From an uncultured Actinomycetes bacterium (GTDB lineage: Bacteria > Actinomycetota > Acidimicrobiia > Acidimicrobiales > Acidimicrobilacustridaceae), in contig CAMFLJ010000160.1 of assembly GCA_945957335.1 (NCBI GenBank), positions 1-8,309 on the forward strand: DNA of 8,309 nucleotides. Direction: 5' to 3'. This document shows positions 1 to 5,895 of the stretch, piece after piece. The notes under the pieces were generated by a model. That model saw only the letters and a program-made list of their open reading frames with translations, searched no databases and was not told the DNA's origin. The translations under genes were made by a program, and so were the position numbers. Each line of letters opens with the position of its first letter. Position 1 is the first letter of the stretch.

Positions 1-1
1 G

Positions 2-832
2 GCGCTCGCCGCCCCCCTCGTGCGGGTGGCCGTCGGGGTCGCGGTGGCGCCCGCCGGCTCGCTCACCCGGCGCCCGCTGCGCCGGGCCGACCCGCCCCGG
101 CTCCCGGCCCGGCCCCGGCCGTCGCTCCGTCGCCCCGACGCGGTCTCCGCGTCACGGCCCGCCGGCGCGATCGGAGCGGGCTCCGTCGGCGCGTCGGCCG
201 TCGGTCGACACCTCCGCCGGGCCGCGGGTCGGCCCGCCGACCCGGCCGCCGACCGCCGTGCCGGTCTCGCCCTCTTCGTGGCGGTGGTCGCCGCGGTGGT
301 CGTGTCGCCGGTCGTCGCGCTCCCCGCGGCTGCGCTCTGCGTCGCCGTGCCGGCCCTGCGCAAGCGGTCCGCCCGGCGGGCCCACGAGCGGGCCGTGCGG
401 GCCGCGGTGCCCGACACCGTCGACCTGTTCCGGCTCGCGGTCGGCGCCGGCCTGTCGGTGCACCAGGCCGTGGAGGCGGTGGCGGCCCGGGCCCCGGCCC
501 CGGTCGACGGTGCCCTCGACGAGGTCGTCCGACGGGTGGCCCTCGGCGAGCGGCTGGGCGACGCCCTCGACGCGCTCTCGGTGCTGGGCGACCCGGTGCT
601 GCCGTTGGCCGTCGGGCTGCGCGGTGCGGCCCGCCACGGCGCCCCGCTGGCCGACGCCCTCGAGCGGGTGGCCGTCGACGCCCGGGTGCTGCGCCGGCGC
701 CGGGCCGAGGAGGACGCCCGGCGCCTCCCGGTGCAGATGCTCTTCCCGCTCGTGATGTGCGTGCTGCCGGCGTTCGGGCTGCTCGCCGTCGTGCCGCTCC
801 TCCTCGCGTCGCTGCGATCGCTGCAGCTCTGA
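2..832 (+). CDS. tadC: TadC-like type II secretion F-domain protein, 5' end outside window
   Basis: This is an inner-membrane platform protein of the Tad (tight adherence) type IVc pilus machine, which works with TadB and the TadA ATPase to assemble Flp-type pilins. The frame is open to the left edge. The first in-window start is GTG at 20 (270 residues from there), but the preceding codons read as hydrophobic protein, so the true start is probably upstream. Counting from GTG 20, residues 15-80 are an Arg/Pro/Ala-rich linker. Residues 82-113 hold one or two membrane spans. Residues 130-235 form the single T2SSF domain, which opens with PDTVDLFRLAVGAGLSVHQA. Residues 237-265 give the closing membrane helix, with the LPVQMLFPLVMCVLPAF signature typical of TadC C-termini. 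A pilin gene and a tadE-like gene follow on the same strand. TadB is the alternative call, but the short C-terminal signature fits TadC better. Confidence 0.82.
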   Translation, partial: ALAAPLVRVAVGVAVAPAGSLTRRPLRRADPPRLPARPRPSLRRPDAVSASRPAGAIGAGSVGASAVGRHLRRAAGRPADPAADRRAGLALFVAVVAAVVVSPVVALPAAALCVAVPALRKRSARRAHERAVRAAVPDTVDLFRLAVGAGLSVHQAVEAVAARAPAPVDGALDEVVRRVALGERLGDALDALSVLGDPVLPLAVGLRGAARHGAPLADALERVAVDARVLRRRRAEEDARRLPVQMLFPLVMCVLPAFGLLAVVPLLLASLRSLQL

Positions 833-837
833 CGCCG

Positions 838-879
838 CCTTCCCCCTCTGCACTTCCCCCTCCGTGCATCCCGCTCCCT
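838..879 (+). other. Pyrimidine-rich gap between tadC and the pilin gene
   Basis: Almost every base on the plus strand here is C or T. The 9-mer TTCCCCCTC occurs twice (840-848 and 854-862), and TGCAC (849-853) can pair with GTGCA (864-868). No clear -10 or -35 element is visible. It is either simple spacer sequence or an mRNA element that lets pilin expression differ from that of tadC. Confidence 0.35.
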
Positions 880-888
880 GGAGGAGAA
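880..888 (+). promoter_or_regulatory. Strong Shine-Dalgarno for the pilin gene
   Basis: GGAGGAGAA ends three bases before the ATG at 892. The GGAGG core gives 7-base spacing. This site fixes the pilin start at 892 rather than at the GTG at 757, which lies inside tadC and has no such site. Confidence 0.8.
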
Positions 889-891
889 CCC

Positions 892-1170
892 ATGTCCGAC
901 CTCGCCCGCCGCGCCCACATCGCGCTCGTCCTTGCCGTCACCGACGTGCTCATCCGCCCGCACCCTGCACCATCCGGCCCGGTCCACGCCGGCCGCTCCC
1001 GCACCGGCCGGGCCGGCGGCGAGGCCGGTCAGACCACCGCCGAGTACGGCATGGTCCTGCTCGGCGCGGCCGGCATCGCCCTGCTGCTCGTCGGCTGGGC
1101 CACCAAGTCCGGCGCCATCGGCAAGCTCTTCGACGTGGTCATGGAGAACGTGATCGGGAAGGTGAAGTGA
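892..1170 (+). CDS. Flp/DUF4244-type Tad pilin precursor
   Basis: This is a 92-residue precursor of the major Tad pilus subunit or a close relative, matching the DUF4244 pattern found in actinobacterial Tad loci. Residues 43-52 read GEAGQTTAEY, a class III prepilin site: cleavage after Gly46 by a TadV/CpaA-type peptidase would leave Gln at +1, Glu51 at +5 and Tyr52 at +6, as in Flp pilins. A hydrophobic helix follows (about residues 53-66), then a short amphipathic tail ending in GKVK. The predicted mature protein has only 46 residues. The leader is equally long (46 residues), carries a hydrophobic segment at about residues 10-21 and then a Pro/Gly/Arg-rich stretch, which is much longer than a normal Flp leader. 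The stop overlaps the next gene's GTG. Family assignment rests on the motif and position, not on a database search. Confidence 0.82.
   Translation: MSDLARRAHIALVLAVTDVLIRPHPAPSGPVHAGRSRTGRAGGEAGQTTAEYGMVLLGAAGIALLLVGWATKSGAIGKLFDVVMENVIGKVK
1156..1162 (+). promoter_or_regulatory. Ribosome binding site of the tadE-like gene, inside the pilin gene
   Basis: GGGAAGG lies four bases before the GTG at 1167. The alternative in-frame GTG at 1176 would sit 13 bases away, so 1167 is preferred. That start overlaps the pilin stop codon (GTGA), a usual sign of translational coupling. Confidence 0.5.
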
Positions 1171-1562
1171 CGCACGTGAGGCGGGGCGACCGCGGCCAGG
1201 CCACCGTCGAGCTGGCGCTGGTCCTCCCGCTCGTCGCGGTGCTCCTGCTCGTCCTGCTGCAGGTCGGCCTGGTGGTGCGCGACCGCGTGCTCGTCACCCA
1301 CGCTGCCCGCGAGGCGGCCCGCGCCGCGGCCGTGGCGCCCCACGACCGGTCGATCGCGGCCGAGCGGGGCGCGGTCAGGGCGTCCGACCTGACGGCCGGC
1401 AACCTCCGGGTGACCACCTCGTCGGTCGACGGGGGTGACGCGGTCGAGGTGCACGTCGTCTACCGCAGCACCACCGACGTGCCGCTGGTGGGCCTGCTGG
1501 TGCCCGACGTCGACCTCGCGGCCGACGCCACCATGCGGGTGGAGGCGGCCCCGGGCACCTGA
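1167..1562 (+). CDS. tadE: TadE-like pseudopilin
   Basis: This is a 131-residue minor pilin-like protein of the Tad system, expected in the inner membrane and processed by the prepilin peptidase. Residues 9-15 read RGQATVE, a pseudopilin processing site with cleavage after Gly10 and Glu15 at +5. A long hydrophobic helix follows (residues 16-37, ALVLPLVAVLLLVLLQVGLV). Residues 41-56 contain VTHAAREAARAAAV, the most recognisable TadE-family block. The remaining 70 residues look like a small extracytoplasmic beta-rich domain. The GTG start overlaps the pilin stop, so the two are probably translated together. It is the last gene of the locus: no TadF or TadG-like gene follows, because a convergent gene ends 16 bases downstream. 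Confidence 0.85.
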   Translation: MTHVRRGDRGQATVELALVLPLVAVLLLVLLQVGLVVRDRVLVTHAAREAARAAAVAPHDRSIAAERGAVRASDLTAGNLRVTTSSVDGGDAVEVHVVYRSTTDVPLVGLLVPDVDLAADATMRVEAAPGT

Positions 1563-1571
1563 CCCGGGGCC
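1547..1571. terminator. Probable bidirectional terminator hairpin between convergent genes
   Basis: GGCCCCGGG (1547-1555) and CCCGGGGCC (1563-1571) are perfect 9-bp inverted arms around a 7-base loop. The stem gains one more pair (C1546 with G1572). After a short bulge, GAGG (1542-1545) can also pair with CCTC (1577-1580). The loop contains the stop codon of the tadE-like gene. No T-run follows on either strand, so it would be a hairpin without the classical U-tract, as is common in high-GC actinobacteria. The position, exactly where two convergent genes meet, is the main argument. Confidence 0.65.
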
Positions 1572-1578
1572 GTGCGCC

Positions 1579-2514
1579 TCAGGCGAACGCCTCGCCCTCG
1601 AGCACGTAGGAGGCCGAGCCGTCGGGGCCCACCGGCACGTCGCCGGCGAGCGTGATGCGCTGCATCGAGCGCTCGTACTCGGGCGGGGTGTCGGTGGGCA
1701 CCAGGTGGGCGGTGGCCCGGTTGTCCCACATCGCGACGCTTCCCGGCTCCCAGCGGAACCGGCACGTGTAGCGGGCGTTGCTCATGTGCTCGTAGAGCAT
1801 CGCCAGCAGGTGGCGGCCTTCCGGGCGGCTCAGCTCGAGCACGTGCGACGTGAAGTTGGGGTTGACGAACAGCGCCTTCTCGCCGGTCTCGGGGTGCACC
1901 CGCACCATGGGGTGCACCGACCGGATGGCGCTCGAGGCGAACTGCGCCGCCAGCTTGGTGGGCATCTCGCCGCGCTTGAGCGGCAGCAGGTTGTGGTGCA
2001 CCGCGTGGAGCTGGTCGACGAGCTCGCGGATCTGCGGCGAGAGCTCCTCGTAGGCCTTGGCGAGGTTGGCCCACTGGGTGTCGCCGCCGTAGGGCGGCAC
2101 GATCACGCCGCGCAGGATCGATGCCATCGGCGGGTTGGGCACGAACGTGACGTCGGTGTGCCAGAGGCTGTCGATCACCGGCTGCTCGCGGCCCCGGCCC
2201 TCCTCGTCCATCGCCGAGTTGCGGCGACCGAGCACGAGGACCTCCGGGTGCTCGGGGATCATCGCCGGGAGGGTGGGGTGGGCGGGCGTGACCTCGCCGA
2301 AGAGGCGGCCGAAGGCGATGTGGCTGGCCGGGTCGAGGTCCTGGTCGCGGAAGAAGACGACCTTCCACTGCAGCAGCGTGGCGCGGATCTCGGCCACGAC
2401 CGCCGGGTCGAGCGGCTTCGAGATGTCGACGCCGTGGATCTCGGCGCCGATGAGCCCGGCGATGGGCCGGACGTCGAGCCCGAGCGCGGTGGCGGTGTCG
2501 ATCGAGTCGGTCAT
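1579..2514 (-). CDS. TauD/TfdA-family Fe(II)/2-oxoglutarate-dependent dioxygenase
   Basis: This 311-residue cytoplasmic enzyme couples oxidative decarboxylation of 2-oxoglutarate to hydroxylation of a substrate. Family members release sulfite from taurine (TauD), sulfate from alkyl sulfates (AtsK, Rv3406) or cleave aryloxyacetates (TfdA). The Fe(II) facial triad is visible: His119 and Asp121 in LWHTDVTF and His270 in MWDNRATAHLV. Arg286 in SMQRITLAGD is the expected 2-oxoglutarate carboxylate ligand. Other family blocks are KVVFFRDQDL (51-60) and GGDTQWANLAKAYEELSP (143-160). ATG 2514 is chosen over an ORF start at 2559 because a strong Shine-Dalgarno lies just before it and the protein then begins in the usual way. 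The AtsK/Rv3406-like branch seems the closest fit, but the substrate cannot be read from sequence. No sulfonate transporter is adjacent. It lies 96 bases downstream of the helicase gene on the same strand. Confidence 0.9.
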   Translation of the reverse strand: MTDSIDTATALGLDVRPIAGLIGAEIHGVDISKPLDPAVVAEIRATLLQWKVVFFRDQDLDPASHIAFGRLFGEVTPAHPTLPAMIPEHPEVLVLGRRNSAMDEEGRGREQPVIDSLWHTDVTFVPNPPMASILRGVIVPPYGGDTQWANLAKAYEELSPQIRELVDQLHAVHHNLLPLKRGEMPTKLAAQFASSAIRSVHPMVRVHPETGEKALFVNPNFTSHVLELSRPEGRHLLAMLYEHMSNARYTCRFRWEPGSVAMWDNRATAHLVPTDTPPEYERSMQRITLAGDVPVGPDGSASYVLEGEAFA

Positions 2515-2519
2515 GGTGG

Positions 2520-2527
2520 CCCTCCCC
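2520..2527 (-). promoter_or_regulatory. Shine-Dalgarno of the dioxygenase gene
   Basis: On the minus strand GGGGAGGG lies five bases upstream of the ATG at 2514 and decides that start. The 96-base gap to the helicase gene (2515-2610) otherwise shows no convincing promoter or hairpin, so the dioxygenase may be read from the helicase transcript. Confidence 0.7.
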
Positions 2528-2610
2528 GGGGGCGAAGCGAGGGCAGCGCGACGGCCCACCCGGAGAAGAGGATGGCCCAGCGACGGCGATCGGGCACGCC
2601 GCGCCGAGGT

Positions 2611-4896
2611 TCAGCCGTGGGGAGTGCCGAGCACGGCTCGGATGAGCGCCGCCGCGGCGGCCTTGTCGAGCGGGTCGTTGCCGTTGCCGCACTTGGGTGA
2701 CTGCACGCACGAGGGGCAGCCGTCGCGGCACCCGCACGCCTCGATGACGTCGAGGGTGGCGGCGAGGTGGCGGTCGGAGGCCTCGTAGCCCAGCTCGGCC
2801 ACGCCCGCCCCGCCGGGGTAGCCGTCGTAGATGACGATGGTGGCGGCGCCGGTGTCGGCCAGCAGGGGCGTGGACACGCCGCCGACGTCCCAGCGGTCGC
2901 AGATGGTGAACAGCGGGAGGATGCCGATGGCGGCGTGCTCGGCGGCGTGCAGCGCACCGGGGGCCACGCCCGGCCCGATGCCGGCGGCGGCCAGCACGTC
3001 GTCGGGCAGGACGTACCAGAACGCCCGGGTGACGAGCTCGCCGGGTGGCAGGTCGAGGTCGTGGTGGCCGAGCTGCTCGCCGGTGAAGGCGTCGAAGCGG
3101 CGGTAGCCGATGACCTGCGAGCGGACCCGCACCGGGCCGAGGGCGAGCTCGGCCCGGCCGACCCGGCGGGAGCGCTCGGTGTCGAGCACCGAGATCTCGG
3201 TGGCGGTGCGGGGCTGGGTGTACTCACCGCCGTCGGAGGGCTCGACGATGGCGGCCCGGTCGTCGAGGTCGAGGTGCACGACCTTCCAGGCCCGGCCCTG
3301 GTGGAGGTAGACGGCACCTGGGTGCACCAGGCGGAACGCCCGCAAGCCGTCGACGGTTCCGATCAGGGTGCCGTCGGCGGTGGCGATGCGGAACTCCTCG
3401 CCGCCGGCGGTGCGCAGGCCCACCCCGTGCGAGGGCCAGCCCCGGCCGGCCCACACCGCGGCCGTGCCCTTGCGGTGCGACGGCGGGCGGATCTTGAGCA
3501 CGTCGTCGAGCACGAGGCGGCGCACGCCGTCGTCGAGCAGGTCGGGCCACCAGCGCTCGTCGAGCGGGGTGAGGGGCAGCTCGTGGGCCGCGCACGCCAG
3601 GTGGGGGAGCAGCACGTGGCTGTTCGACGGGTTCACCACCGCGGGCTCGGGCGGGCGGCTGAACAGCTGGTCGGGGTGGTGCATGAACCACTGGTCGAGC
3701 TGGTCGTCGCCGGCCACCAGCGCGGCGATCGAGGTCTGCCGCTCGCGCCCGGCCCGCCCGGCCTGCTGCCACATCGAGGCGATGGTGCCGGGGAAGCCGT
3801 TGAGCACGCAGGCGTCGAGCCCGCCGACGTCGATGCCGAGCTCGAGCGCGGTGGTGGCCACCACGCCGCGCAGCGAGCCGCTGAAGAGCTTGCGCTCGAT
3901 CTCACGGCGCTCGGCGGCGAGGTAGCCGCCGCGGTAGGGGCGCACGGAGTCGGCGAGGTCGGCGCGCAGCCGGCGCTTCACGTCGGCGGCAACCAGCTCG
4001 GTGCCCTTGCGGCTGCGGCAGAAGGCGATGGTGCGGTGGCCGCCGGAGACGAGCCCGCTCATGAGCTCGGCGGTGTCACGGGCCGACGACACCGAACGGC
4101 CGCCCTCGACGTCGTCGCCCGCCGGGTTCCAGAGCAGGAAGATGCGCTCGCCCTTGGGCGAGCCGTCGTCGGTGACCTCCTCGACCGGGAGGCCGCAGAG
4201 CTCGGAGGCCAGCCGGCCGGGCTCGCCGATGGTGGCCGACGTGAACACGAAGGTGGGCGACGAGCCGTAGTGGGCGCAGATGCGGCGCAGTCGGCGGAGC
4301 AGGTGGGCGACGTGGCTGCCGAAGATGCCGCGCAGGGTGTGGAGCTCGTCGACCACGACGTAGCGGAGGCGCAGGAAGAAGGTGGCCCAGCGGGCGTGGT
4401 GGGGGAGCAGCCCGACGTGGAGCATCTCGGGGTTGGTGAGCACCACGTTGGCGTTGGCCCGCACCCACGTGCGCTCCTCGGGCGTGCAGTCGCCGTCGTA
4501 GGTGGCGGCCACCAGGCCCGGCACGTCGAGCGCGGTGATCGAGCGGAGCTGGTCCTGGGCGAGGGCCTTGGTGGGGAACAGCAGCAGCGAGGTGGCGGGC
4601 CGCAGGCCGGTGGCGACGGCCTCGGCGATGGGCGCCTGGAAGCACATCGACTTGCCCGACGCGGTGCCGCTGGCGACGGCCACCGAGCGCCCGGCGCGCA
4701 GGTGGTCGATGGCCTCGGCCTGGTGCGACCAGAGGTGGTCGACGCCGAGGTGGTCCCACACCGCCGGGGGCAGCGGGTCGGCCAGCTCGGCGTGGCGCGC
4801 CGGCCGGGCCGGCAGGCGCTCGACGTGCACCAGGCGGGGATCGTCGACGAGGGACGAGAGGAACGTGTCGAGCCCGGGCTCGACGGGGAGGGCCAC
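2611..4896 (-). CDS. mrfA: Mrf1/YprA (MrfA) family DExH helicase with C-terminal zinc-binding cysteines
   Basis: This is a 761-residue superfamily 2 ATP-dependent helicase related to Bacillus MrfA (YprA), a repair factor for mitomycin C-type lesions, and to eukaryotic Hrq1. RecA-like domain 1 contains a Q-motif-like region (HLWSHQAEAI, 54-63), Walker A SGTASGKS (76-83), motif Ia FPTKALAQDQ (107-116), the DELH box (183-186) and motif III SATIG (220-224). Domain 2 contains TTALELGIDV (348-357) and motif VI QQAGRAGR (377-384). The C-terminal DUF1998/MZB region ends with Cys721, Cys723, Cys727, Cys730 and Cys736, which probably bind zinc. Length and architecture match MrfA. The partner exonuclease MrfB is not in the window. 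The start is GTG at 4896; an in-frame TAG at 4906-4908 (minus strand) rules out an earlier start. No Shine-Dalgarno precedes it, which suggests a leaderless mRNA. Family membership is secure; the exact repair role is inferred. Confidence 0.92.
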   Translation of the reverse strand: MALPVEPGLDTFLSSLVDDPRLVHVERLPARPARHAELADPLPPAVWDHLGVDHLWSHQAEAIDHLRAGRSVAVASGTASGKSMCFQAPIAEAVATGLRPATSLLLFPTKALAQDQLRSITALDVPGLVAATYDGDCTPEERTWVRANANVVLTNPEMLHVGLLPHHARWATFFLRLRYVVVDELHTLRGIFGSHVAHLLRRLRRICAHYGSSPTFVFTSATIGEPGRLASELCGLPVEEVTDDGSPKGERIFLLWNPAGDDVEGGRSVSSARDTAELMSGLVSGGHRTIAFCRSRKGTELVAADVKRRLRADLADSVRPYRGGYLAAERREIERKLFSGSLRGVVATTALELGIDVGGLDACVLNGFPGTIASMWQQAGRAGRERQTSIAALVAGDDQLDQWFMHHPDQLFSRPPEPAVVNPSNSHVLLPHLACAAHELPLTPLDERWWPDLLDDGVRRLVLDDVLKIRPPSHRKGTAAVWAGRGWPSHGVGLRTAGGEEFRIATADGTLIGTVDGLRAFRLVHPGAVYLHQGRAWKVVHLDLDDRAAIVEPSDGGEYTQPRTATEISVLDTERSRRVGRAELALGPVRVRSQVIGYRRFDAFTGEQLGHHDLDLPPGELVTRAFWYVLPDDVLAAAGIGPGVAPGALHAAEHAAIGILPLFTICDRWDVGGVSTPLLADTGAATIVIYDGYPGGAGVAELGYEASDRHLAATLDVIEACGCRDGCPSCVQSPKCGNGNDPLDKAAAAALIRAVLGTPHG

Positions 4897-4902
4897 CTCG
4901 CG

Positions 4903-4908
4903 ATGCTA
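4903..4908 (-). promoter_or_regulatory. Candidate -10 element for a leaderless helicase transcript
   Basis: On the minus strand TAGCAT fits the actinobacterial TAnnnT -10 pattern and ends exactly six bases before the GTG at 4896, so transcription would begin at or next to the start codon. No ribosome binding site is present. A convincing -35 box is not visible, and its expected place overlaps the 22-bp palindrome. The same TAG is the in-frame stop that delimits the gene. Confidence 0.45.
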
Positions 4909-4922
4909 CGCAGGGGGTACGA

Positions 4923-4944
4923 CGAACCACACGCGTGTGGTTCG
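4923..4944. promoter_or_regulatory. Perfect 22-bp palindrome, probable operator in a divergent promoter region
   Basis: The half-site CGAACCACACG (4923-4933) is followed directly by its exact reverse complement (4934-4944), with no spacer. The site lies between the divergently transcribed helicase gene (start 4896) and STAS gene (start 5042), over the expected -35 region of the helicase promoter. An uninterrupted 11-bp match on both arms is very unlikely by chance in a window this size. It is best explained as the binding site of a dimeric transcription regulator. It does not match the actinobacterial LexA box, whose CGAAC and GTTCG halves are only four bases apart. The regulator is not identifiable here. 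Confidence 0.7.
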
Positions 4945-4956
4945 CGGCTCGGGGCC

Positions 4957-4994
4957 GCCGGGCGGGGGGCGGTACCCTCGACCTGCCGCCCGGC
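4957..4994 (+). other. GC-rich inverted repeat in the STAS gene leader
   Basis: GCCGGGCGG (4957-4965) can pair with CCGCCCGGC (4986-4994) across a 20-base loop. The loop contains TACCCT (4973-4978), which fits the TAnnnT -10 pattern. Either this is where the STAS promoter lies or it is a chance match in very GC-rich DNA. No -35 box is recognisable. Confidence 0.25.
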
Positions 4995-5027
4995 CATCCG
5001 ACCGACCCGACCGCCTCGACCCCGCCC

Positions 5028-5033
5028 GGAGGA
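5028..5033 (+). promoter_or_regulatory. Shine-Dalgarno of the STAS gene
   Basis: GGAGGA lies eight bases before the GTG at 5042. It sets the start of the STAS protein, whose frame is open far upstream only because of the GC bias. Confidence 0.7.
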
Positions 5034-5041
5034 CCGTCGCC

Positions 5042-5401
5042 GTGCTCTTCGAACTCGAGGTGTCCTCGGTCGACGGGGTCGACGTCTGCACGGTGATCGG
5101 CGAGCTCGACGTGTCCAGCGCCCCGAAGCTGCGCCAGGCCCTGGTGGAGCTGGTCGCAGCGTCCCCCGGCCCGCCCCGGGTGGTGGTCGACCTCGCGGGT
5201 GTCGACTTCCTCGACTCCACCGGTCTGGGCGTGCTGCTCGGCGGGCTCAAGCGGGTGCGGGCCCGCGACGGCGCCCTGGCCCTGTGCCGGGCCGAGCCCC
5301 AGGTCCGCAAGGTCTTCGAGGTCACCCGGGTGATCGAGATCCTGCCGGTGCACGCCGAGGTCGACGAGGCCGTCGCGGCCGTCCGGGGCGCGGAGGCCTG
5401 A
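5042..5401 (+). CDS. STAS-domain anti-sigma factor antagonist (RsbV/SpoIIAA-like)
   Basis: This 119-residue cytoplasmic protein is a single STAS domain. In the partner-switching system, the unphosphorylated antagonist binds an RsbW-type kinase and frees the sigma factor that the kinase holds; phosphorylation of a conserved Ser stops this. The diagnostic motif is DFLDSTGLGVLLGGLK (residues 55-70), with Ser59 as the expected phospho-acceptor. The N-terminal strand pattern (LFELEVSSVDGVDVCTVIGELDVSSAPKL, residues 2-30, read here as two adjoining strands and a turn) and the VVVDLAGVDFLDST core fit the fold. The start is GTG 5042 with a good Shine-Dalgarno. The kinase gene begins two bases after this stop, so the two form one translational unit. 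Its own regulation may involve the palindrome about 100 bases upstream. Confidence 0.9.
   Translation: MLFELEVSSVDGVDVCTVIGELDVSSAPKLRQALVELVAASPGPPRVVVDLAGVDFLDSTGLGVLLGGLKRVRARDGALALCRAEPQVRKVFEVTRVIEILPVHAEVDEAVAAVRGAEA
5392..5396 (+). promoter_or_regulatory. Shine-Dalgarno of the RsbW-like gene, inside the STAS gene
   Basis: GGAGG lies seven bases before the GTG at 5404 and within the last codons of the STAS gene. It supports coupled translation and fixes the kinase start. Confidence 0.6.
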
Positions 5402-5403
5402 GG

Positions 5404-5895
5404 GTGGGCGACGTCGAGCTGGAGATCCCCGCCCGCTCGGCCTACGTCTCGCTCGCCCGCCAGGTCGTGGCCGCCATCGCCGCCGTCGAGCCCCGGTTCC
5501 GCACCGAGCGCATCGACGACCTGCGCGTTGCCGTGTCCGAGGCCGTCACCAACGCGGTTCAGGCCCACGCCGACGCCGCCGACGACGGCGGGCGCGTCCG
5601 CATCCGCTGCCACCTCGACGTCGAGGGCGACCGCGTCACCGTCGAGATCCGCGACCGCGCCGGCGGCTTCGACCCCGACAACGTGCCGGTCGTGCCCGAG
5701 CCCGACCACCCCGACCGGCTCGGCTTCGAGCACGGCCTCGGCATCCCGATCATGCGCGAGCTCGCCGACGAGACCGAGATCGTGCCGGTCGGCGGCGGCA
5801 CCGCGGTGCGCCTGGTGGTGTACCGCTCGGAGGCCGCCGCCGGGTCGTCCGGGGCGGATGCCGACGACGCTCGACCGCAGCGCCCGCCGCGATGA
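5404..5895 (+). CDS. RsbW-like anti-sigma factor, GHKL ATPase/serine kinase
   Basis: This 163-residue protein carries one HATPase_c_2 domain, the family of anti-sigma factors that phosphorylate STAS antagonists and sequester sigma factors. The N box is SEAVTNAVQAH (45-55), with Glu46 and Asn50 for Mg-ATP. The G1 box is DRAGGFD (84-90), where Ala86 occupies the first Gly position of the usual DxGxG. The G2 box is HGLGIPIMREL (110-120). After the domain, about 20 residues rich in Ala, Asp, Pro and Arg look disordered. The gene follows the STAS gene by two bases, so the pair very likely act on each other. In classic loci a sigma factor gene comes next; here the next gene encodes an Na+/H+ antiporter. 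The partner sigma factor, if any, must be elsewhere. A much longer ORF in this frame is antisense to the helicase and is not real upstream of 5404. Confidence 0.9.
   Translation: MGDVELEIPARSAYVSLARQVVAAIAAVEPRFRTERIDDLRVAVSEAVTNAVQAHADAADDGGRVRIRCHLDVEGDRVTVEIRDRAGGFDPDNVPVVPEPDHPDRLGFEHGLGIPIMRELADETEIVPVGGGTAVRLVVYRSEAAAGSSGADADDARPQRPPR

Noticed and set aside
63..1004. Minus-strand frame of 313 codons under the Tad genes
   Set aside because: It is a low-complexity Arg/Pro/Gly/Ala translation antisense to tadC and the pilin gene, the usual product of very GC-rich DNA.
1435..2700. Plus-strand frame of 421 codons across the tadE end and the dioxygenase gene
   Set aside because: It overlaps the tadE-like gene out of frame and runs antisense to a dioxygenase with an intact catalytic triad. 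It has no ribosome binding site or recognisable domain.
4903..4931. PafBC/RecA-NDp type DNA-damage promoter before the helicase
   Set aside because: The -10-like TAGCAT is present, but the bases at the required distance upstream do not match the TGTCRGTG part of that pattern.
4923..4944. Palindrome read as an actinobacterial LexA (SOS) box
   Set aside because: The CGAAC and GTTCG ends are present, but they are 12 bases apart instead of four, and the centre is itself perfectly palindromic.
4939..4978. SigF/SigB-type promoter (GGTT...GGGTA) ahead of the STAS gene
   Set aside because: GGTTC (4939-4943) and CGGTAC (4970-4975) are about 26 bases apart, too far for this promoter class.
2767..5895. 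Single plus-strand frame of 1042 codons running from opposite the helicase into the RsbW-like gene
   Set aside because: Upstream of 5404 it is the antisense shadow of a helicase with all conserved motifs. Only the last 163 codons are a real gene, which has its own Shine-Dalgarno.
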